DNA of 64,000 bases from NCBI GenBank assembly GCA_017561265.1, contig JAFZDJ010000008.1:1-64000 (forward strand), read 5' to 3'. Source of the stretch: Bacteroidales bacterium. Its GTDB lineage: Bacteria; Bacteroidota; Bacteroidia; Bacteroidales; UBA932. Each line of letters begins with the position of its first letter. Position 1 is the stretch's first letter. This document shows positions 58,919 through 64,000 of the stretch, in pieces. A program made the translations under genes and the position numbers. The notes under the pieces were generated by a model. That model saw only the letters and a program-made list of their open reading frames with translations, did no database searches and was not told the origin of the DNA.

Positions 58919-59449
58919 ATGGAACTGGCCGCGCTTTGCGCAGACGGAGATGAAAGAGCCAGAAAGGAACTGTATACAAGGTATGCGGGTTCCCTCTATG
59001 CCATATGCATACGGTATGTCGGAGACAGGGAACTGGCGCGTGATCTCATGCACGACAGCATGATAAGGATATATGACACGATAGGGAAGTATCGCCCGAC
59101 AGGAACATTGAAATCATGGATGTCGAAGGTGACGGTCAATCTTCTGATAGATCATATCCGCAGGGAAAGGAGATATCAATTTGTGTCTATGGAAGGGGAA
59201 TATGAGAAGATACCTGAGCCGTCCGTCGAGGAAATGAGGACAGTGCCTAAGGATCAGATCATGAGGATGGTCAGTGAACTTCCAGAGGCCAAGAGGATGA
59301 TATTCAATCTGTTCTGTGTGGAAGGCTATTCTCATAAGGACATATCGGTGATGCTCGGAATTAAGGAGAAGACATCTTCGTCACTCCTTTTCAAGGCCAG
59401 GGAGCAGCTTTCAAGAAATGTAAGGGATTATTTAAGAGAAAACGGGTGA
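58919..59449 (+). CDS. ECF-type RNA polymerase sigma factor
   Basis: A 176-aa sigma-70 family protein (a TTG at 58892 would add 9 residues). Region 2 is ELYTRYAGSLYAICIRYVGDRELARDLMHDSMIRIY with WMSKVTVNLLIDHIRR, and region 4 is LPEAKRMIFNLFCVEGYSHKDISVMLGIKEKTSSSLLFKAREQL. It lacks regions 1 and 3, as ECF factors do. The stop overlaps the start of the anti-sigma-like gene (TGATG), the usual sigma/anti-sigma pairing. Confidence 0.92.
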   Translation: MELAALCADGDERARKELYTRYAGSLYAICIRYVGDRELARDLMHDSMIRIYDTIGKYRPTGTLKSWMSKVTVNLLIDHIRRERRYQFVSMEGEYEKIPEPSVEEMRTVPKDQIMRMVSELPEAKRMIFNLFCVEGYSHKDISVMLGIKEKTSSSLLFKAREQLSRNVRDYLRENG

Positions 59450-60690
59450 TGGAAGAGTGGACTGACATATTTGCTGAAGAGCTGAAGGACATTGAAGCGC
59501 CTCTTCCTGATGGCGATCTTGATATGTTCAGGGCGAAATATGATGCTGTGCAGCGTCGCCGCAAGGCTGTTGTGTGGCGTTGGCTTGGTGCTGTGTCTTC
59601 TGTCGCCGCAGTACTGGCCATCGTATTCTTGGTTTTCCGTAATGAGCCGGAGGAGGTTCCTCAATATTCAGAGGAAAATCATGAGCATGTTCCTGTCCGG
59701 CCGGATTCGTCATTGTTCCAGATATCCGAGAAACCGATTGAAATAACTGGCGATATGATGGCGGAGGCTGTCGATCCAGGTCAGAATGCATTCCGACCAG
59801 CCGATGTTTCAGAATCATCAGAGTCATCGGATGCTTCAGAATCTCCGGAAATCCGGAGGCAGCATGAAAACTCAGATGAACAGCATATGCCGGACACGGC
59901 AGAAACATTTGATGTCGTGAAAGATACTGATACTCCGGGACCGGAGAAGCTGATTGCTGACAGCAGTACGTCCGTGGAAGAGGATTATTGGAATGAAGAT
60001 GTCTTTGCCGAGGATATGCCGCGTCGGAAGGTGCGCGTATCCATGGGAACCACAGCTTCAGGAGGTCTTGGTGGCGGAAACGTGATACCAAGGGTCATGT
60101 CGCCGATGCCGGAACCGATCGACCCGACAGATACTACAGGAGCGGAGGTGCAGACTTTCATCCATCCTGAACCGATGACGAAGGCACATTCTTTTGCCGG
60201 CAGAAGTCTGAAGGATACGGACTGGCATCATTATTTGCCCGTATCGTTCGGTGTTTCTGCACGATTCGGTCTGACTGACCGTCTTTCTCTCAGTACCGGT
60301 CTGAATTATTCAATGTATGCTTCGCGCAGAACCAGGACATATACGGATGGTTCTGTCGAGAACGATATGCAGAATGTCCATTACCTTGGCATACCGCTCA
60401 GATGCGACTGGAAGATAATGGACAAAAGCAATCTGGATATGTATCTTGGTTTTGGAGGCCAAGTAGAGAAATGCGTTTATGCTGAAGCCGGTTCCGAGAG
60501 GCTTCATGAGAAGGAACTGCTCTGGTCTGCAGGCATTTCCCTCGGATTTCAGTACGACATTTCAGATCGTACGGCACTTTTCGTAGAACCTGATGTTTCC
60601 TGGAAACTCAACCGCGGAACTCTGGAAACATACCGTCTGGAACATGACCTTATGTTCACAGCCAGAGCCGGCTTCCGTATAGACCTTTAA
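59449..60690 (+). CDS. anti-sigma-like membrane protein fused to an outer membrane barrel domain
   Basis: A 413-aa protein. Residues 1-45 are cytoplasmic and helical (WTDIFAEELKDIEAP, FRAKYDAVQRRRK), then one membrane segment (WLGAVSSVAAVLAIVFLVF), an acidic Ser/Glu-rich linker of about 180 residues, and from about residue 260 a beta-barrel-like domain (LPVSFGVSARFGLTDRLSLSTGLNYSMY, ending FTARAGFRIDL). By position it should hold the sigma factor inactive at the inner membrane. The barrel end implies the chain may span the envelope. No signal peptidase site was seen. Confidence 0.75.
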   Translation: MEEWTDIFAEELKDIEAPLPDGDLDMFRAKYDAVQRRRKAVVWRWLGAVSSVAAVLAIVFLVFRNEPEEVPQYSEENHEHVPVRPDSSLFQISEKPIEITGDMMAEAVDPGQNAFRPADVSESSESSDASESPEIRRQHENSDEQHMPDTAETFDVVKDTDTPGPEKLIADSSTSVEEDYWNEDVFAEDMPRRKVRVSMGTTASGGLGGGNVIPRVMSPMPEPIDPTDTTGAEVQTFIHPEPMTKAHSFAGRSLKDTDWHHYLPVSFGVSARFGLTDRLSLSTGLNYSMYASRRTRTYTDGSVENDMQNVHYLGIPLRCDWKIMDKSNLDMYLGFGGQVEKCVYAEAGSERLHEKELLWSAGISLGFQYDISDRTALFVEPDVSWKLNRGTLETYRLEHDLMFTARAGFRIDL

Positions 60691-60809
60691 TTCTTCTCCG
60701 AGATCCGCCACCTTTACCCCGACAATCGATGCCTGATGCGGAGGAAGCGGTTTGGTTATGGTTACATCACCATCGTTATCGACAGTCAGACGAGTTGTTC
60801 CGGCCTTCC
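60691..60809. other. gap with remnant coding in another frame
   Basis: Convergent gap between the anti-sigma-like gene and the M56/M23 remnant. On the minus strand a frame shifted relative to that remnant stays open here and reads ICPPVKDQLRKAGTTRLTV, which looks like a lost continuation of the remnant. No promoter or terminator hairpin stands out. Confidence 0.4.
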
Positions 60810-61349
60810 TCAGCTGATCCTTGACAGGTGGGCATATGTCGTCCTGCTTCCGTCGGCATGTTCGATCGTAACGTTGAGGCCCTTTCCTGTGCCCTTGGCA
60901 TTGCTCGTGAAATGATCACAGCCTTCGACTTTGTATCCCATGGTGGCTATGGTTCCGTTGCCGCAGTCATATATGGTGATGCCTGGCTCTTCCTTGATCT
61001 TTGTGCAAGGCTTCAGCAATTCGATTATTGCCGGTCTGAATTCAACCAGGCATCTGTATCCGTCGTGGATATCGACTATCTTTCCGTCTGCTTCCGCATA
61101 TGTCCCCATAGCCTCATCAGGGCTCTCGATACCCTCCATCACAAATGTCTCCAGCAATGATTCCGTCACCGGAGCCGCCGTATATACAGGAATGTTCATC
61201 ATCGGTATGATGAGAGCAAGAGCCATAGTCACCATGATATAGGCCCTGCATATCCAGAAGCTTACCTTTCCGGCGAGAAGCCAACGGTAGAAGACCATGA
61301 ACAGGCCGCTGCAGACTATGACCTCGATTATATATCTTAGTGTTGACAT
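60810..61349 (-). pseudogene. remnant of a BlaR1-like M56/M23 metallopeptidase gene
   Basis: 179 codons. The N-terminal part (MSTLRYIIEVIVCSGLFMVFYRWLL, ALALIIPMMNIPVY) is the first two membrane helices of a BlaR1/M56 protein. The zinc site HExxH is absent: the sequence jumps to a C-terminal segment resembling M23 peptidases (GLNVTIEHADGSRTTYAHLSRIS). Normal M56 proteins are longer, and M23/M56 combined proteins exist in Bacteroidetes. An internal deletion plus a frameshift at the 3' end is the simplest reading. It lies downstream of a truncated blaI, its usual partner. Confidence 0.6.
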
Positions 61350-61448
61350 TAGAGTGCAATGTAAGTGTGTGAAAGTCAATGCTTTACTTGAAAACCCTGC
61401 ATGGCTGGGACAGCAGGGTTTGGAACTATTCGATTGAGTGTCAAGAGG

Positions 61449-61739
61449 TTACGCTCCACTCCCTCCGTTCAAGATCTTTAGGATTTCGTCAGTCTCTTCC
61501 AGCGAAATGGATTTTTGTGCCGAGAAGAAGTTCACCATACGGCTTACAGAACCGTCAAAGAAGTTGTTGAGCACATTCTTCATGTAACTGTTGGTATAAT
61601 CTTCCTTTGCCACGGCAGGGAAGTACTCGTATGTCCTTCCATATGCCTTGTGTGATACGAATCCTTTGTTCTCGAGGATGCGCACTATTGCATGTAAAAC
61701 CACATCGGAAAATCCGGTCTTCCGAACTTCCCGATGCAA
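61449..61739 (-). pseudogene. truncated BlaI/MecI-family repressor gene
   Basis: The 96-codon frame keeps the second half of a BlaI repressor: VVLHAIVRILENKGFVSHKAYGRTYEYFP is the end of the winged helix, followed by the dimerisation part. The first 40-45 residues with the HTH are missing, and the frame opens at a TTG. The upstream operator-like palindrome remains (61766-61781). A deletion between leader and mid-gene is likely. The product could not bind DNA normally. Confidence 0.65.
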
Positions 61740-61765
61740 ATGTCAAACTGTTATTTTAATTTTAC

Positions 61766-61781
61766 AACTAAAAGATTAGTT
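61766..61781. promoter_or_regulatory. BlaI-type operator palindrome
   Basis: AACTAA-AAGA-TTAGTT is a perfect 6-4-6 palindrome of the kind bound by BlaI/MecI repressors; a related TTTTTAGTTGG half-site lies at about 61795-61804. It precedes the truncated blaI frame. Confidence 0.5.
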
Positions 61782-61806
61782 AAATATAAAATGTTTTTAG
61801 TTGGAA

Positions 61807-63030
61807 CTATTCCGACGCTCTCCAAGACACCTGAATCCTCTTTTTCTCTCCGAAGCGGTCGATGTCGAAGGTAAATGTCTCGCTTTCACCTCTTTGCCGC
61901 ATCTTCATGTATCTGGTGTTATATGACGAGAAAGTTCCTCCGTCAAATTTCTCGATGACATCATATCGCCTCAATCCTCCAACGTATGCAGGAGACTCCT
62001 TGCCGATGGATTTTACAAATGCAGTCTTGAAATCATCATCCGGTATAAGACTGAGAGCCTTTCTTTCGAACGACGAATTCTCATTTAGATATTCAGCCCA
62101 GTTGCCTGTACCGTTTCTTCTGAAATATGCCTTTCCATCAGCAAGATCAATGGCAATATCGAACTTTGACAACAGCTCCAGACCGACAAAATGAGGAAAA
62201 CCGGCCGACCTCTGATCCTTCTGCCTGAAAGTAACCATCAAAGTATCATTGATTACGTCAGGGGAGTATATGACGAAAGTATGGTCTCCAACATAGGTCT
62301 TATAGTAAAGCAAGGCATTATCTTCCATGAACTGCCGTTCCTCATCAAGTTCCCCCTCGTTGAAATTGAATGCAAGGGCAGAACTGCAACCTGTATCGAG
62401 AAGCAGTTCCTGTTTCATTGAAAGCTTATCCTCGCCGGAAAAACTTATCGGAAAATCAGTCAGATATATCTTTTCTCCTCGCCTCTCTATATTACAGACA
62501 AAATCACTGCTGTCTTTCTGGCTGACCGACAGCACATCGGAAACCGATAGCGAAAGGTTCTCGAAATCAAAGTTCCATATGCGGGTATCATCCTGAGGAA
62601 TGGAGAAGATTCCGTCGTATTGAAATTCATCTTTCAATCCATCGAATACCATAAACCAGTCATAATGAAGAGTTCCTCCATAGAAAGGTATGTCAATAGG
62701 GTGGAAATACGTGGTCCCGAAAAAATCCCTCGATGCGGCAGGGAAATACACGCTGCTTTCCGTAGCCTTACCCTCACGCTCCAGTTTCTTCATATTGAGA
62801 CATTGGGCGGCTGTGAGACTGTCCAGCAACAAACCCAGACCACCTGTGTCGAATATCATCGAGCTTTTTCTGGAGCCTATAGGAATGTCCATGATCAGTA
62901 GCCTGGTGGAACCTTCTGCGGAATATGTGAAATTCCCGTCCTCGGCATCCAGGACTGCCGTAGAGGCTATCTCCTGCCTGCAGGAGACTACAGAAAAACA
63001 AAGTATAAGAAGATAAATGACCGATTTCAT
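61807..63030 (-). CDS. aspartyl-protease-like lipoprotein with C-terminal PDZ domain
   Basis: A 407-aa lipoprotein (lipobox VVSC, Cys17). Two DTG motifs at equivalent positions, Asp61 in IFDTGG and Asp212 in LLDTGCSS, indicate a bilobal retropepsin-like fold; each lies in the hydrophobic-DTG context typical of active aspartic proteases. Residues about 330-400 form a PDZ-like domain (GKESPAYVGGLRRYDVIEKFDG). It lies 2 bp after the propeller gene in the same operon. A role in processing an exported peptide or protein is plausible but unproven. Confidence 0.75.
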   Translation of the reverse strand: MKSVIYLLILCFSVVSCRQEIASTAVLDAEDGNFTYSAEGSTRLLIMDIPIGSRKSSMIFDTGGLGLLLDSLTAAQCLNMKKLEREGKATESSVYFPAASRDFFGTTYFHPIDIPFYGGTLHYDWFMVFDGLKDEFQYDGIFSIPQDDTRIWNFDFENLSLSVSDVLSVSQKDSSDFVCNIERRGEKIYLTDFPISFSGEDKLSMKQELLLDTGCSSALAFNFNEGELDEERQFMEDNALLYYKTYVGDHTFVIYSPDVINDTLMVTFRQKDQRSAGFPHFVGLELLSKFDIAIDLADGKAYFRRNGTGNWAEYLNENSSFERKALSLIPDDDFKTAFVKSIGKESPAYVGGLRRYDVIEKFDGGTFSSYNTRYMKMRQRGESETFTFDIDRFGEKKRIQVSWRASE

Positions 63031-63032
63031 AC

Positions 63033-64000
63033 TTATCGTTTCAGGGGAGCTAACAAGATTACGTCATTGCTTTCCGGAGTGAGAGCCTTCAGGATATCCG
63101 ATATCCTTGCTTTTGAGGTCTCGGAAAGTTTTCCTTTGGAGAGGGCAGCCTTTCCTGTCTTCATGAAATCTTCAGCAGAAAACACTCCCAGATAATATCC
63201 TTGCGTAAAAGGCAGATATTCCAACTTCCTGCCTAATATATCATCTGTAAAATCAGCCACGTATGAATGTTCAGTTTCACGTTCTGTAACCACAAAAACA
63301 GGCTTGCCATAACTATAATATCCGCTTGCCCTTCGAACAGGCATACTCACCGAAGTGATTATATGATCAGGAAGCAATATGTATGTGTGATTCGGCAGTC
63401 TGCTCGTGGCAGCCTTTTGATTGTCCTTAAGGAAATTCATCGTGAAGATCGGCTTGAGGAATCCATCTTTGACAACATAAAGAGAATCCACTCTGCCACC
63501 CCAGGTGCTTATTGATAAATCAAAATCTTCAGTATTGAAAGCGCCAACTACTTCGTGGCTGTAATCCGGGACAAGGGAAAGATCGCCGGCCGGAACCTCC
63601 CAAAGAACATTGTCCTCCTTATCCTGCTTCCAGACAACTGTTTCATTCTCACCTTCAAAAGGAAGTGTCGCTACTGTCAGTTCACCTGTCTCCGGATCAA
63701 TGGCAAACGCTCCCTTCGGTACATTATATTTCAATTGACGTGCTTCAATCAGCTCTCCTGTATTGAGGTCATAACATAATAACTCCTTTGCAGTCCAAGG
63801 AAGGATATACACCATAGAATTCTCCTCATCAATCTCGGAGCGGTAAACATTGGTATATTCTCCGGAATTCTTACCGATCCTTCCGATGTTGCACAGATAT
63901 TTACCTGTCTTCCTGTCATACAGCTTATAGACCTGGCCAGATCCGTACATTCCGATATAATTGTCAGATACGCAGCAATATCCACCTTCGGTGTATGCTT
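63033..64000 (-). CDS. 6-bladed beta-propeller protein, N-terminus beyond the window
   Basis: The frame is open to the right edge and reads GGYCCVSDNYIGMYGSG before the first visible ATG at 63950, so the gene starts outside the window. About 322 residues are visible. Repeated blades such as VYKLYDRKTGKYLCNIGRIGKNSGEY and LLCYDLNTGEL fit the 6-bladed propeller lipoproteins common in Bacteroidetes. The function is unknown. These often sit in operons with small exported peptides, which could lie just outside. Confidence 0.75.
   Translation of the reverse strand, partial: AYTEGGYCCVSDNYIGMYGSGQVYKLYDRKTGKYLCNIGRIGKNSGEYTNVYRSEIDEENSMVYILPWTAKELLCYDLNTGELIEARQLKYNVPKGAFAIDPETGELTVATLPFEGENETVVWKQDKEDNVLWEVPAGDLSLVPDYSHEVVGAFNTEDFDLSISTWGGRVDSLYVVKDGFLKPIFTMNFLKDNQKAATSRLPNHTYILLPDHIITSVSMPVRRASGYYSYGKPVFVVTERETEHSYVADFTDDILGRKLEYLPFTQGYYLGVFSAEDFMKTGKAALSKGKLSETSKARISDILKALTPESNDVILLAPLKR

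Overview
The window comes from a Bacteroidales chromosome. The evidence is tandem SusC/SusD pairs, a hybrid two-component regulator with an AraC output domain, Bacteroidetes promoters (TTG about 20 nt before TAnnTTTG), lipoproteins with acidic residues after the lipid cysteine, and a Thr-Tyr-Gly-(Thr) tRNA cluster. The genus cannot be fixed from sequence alone. No IS element, phage, CRISPR array or resistance gene was seen.

Layout. 1-339: tRNA operon on the minus strand, running off the left edge. 424-2334: dxs (isoprenoid precursor synthesis). 2426-8551: two MFS transporters, a CE6-CE1 double esterase and a GH43 enzyme. 8593-12492: the divergent xylan-type hybrid sensor. 12813-26374: the classic xylan utilisation (Xus) core, xusA-xusB-xusC-xusD-xusE plus a GH10 xylanase with two inserted CBMs. 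26502-37223: a second xylanase operon, a GH5 enzyme and a GH10 enzyme separated by five unexpected genes: two CxxCH beta-propeller lipoproteins, two multi-pass membrane proteins between them, and a Rid/chorismatase-like protein. 37450-42393: a third SusC/SusD pair. 42620-49345: GH8 reducing-end xylosidase, a beta-sandwich protein, GH43-lectin and two esterases.

Together 2.4-49.3 kb reads as one large xylan utilisation locus. Surface GH10/GH5 enzymes cut the backbone, esterases remove acetyl and feruloyl groups, the SusCD pairs import oligosaccharides, and the periplasmic GH43 and GH8 enzymes trim them. The hybrid sensor presumably controls both SusC promoters, which share an operator-like motif and a TTTGTAC-type -7 region.

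The right part (49.4-64 kb) holds housekeeping genes (purA, ssb, aroE, a SpoU methyltransferase, a gamma-carbonic anhydrase homologue) followed by lineage-specific genes: a BspA-like lipoprotein, an HTH-like protein, a Ser/Thr kinase, outer membrane proteins, an ECF sigma factor with an anti-sigma/beta-barrel fusion, an eroded BlaI/M56 pair, and an aspartyl-protease-like gene in operon with a 6-bladed propeller gene that runs off the right edge.

The most unusual items are (1) the mirrored lipoprotein-membrane-membrane-lipoprotein module inside a xylanase operon, (2) two long palindromic elements sharing a GC-rich core but not their arms, one inserted in frame in aroE, and (3) a pair of divergent ECF-type promoters with identical elements and spacing.
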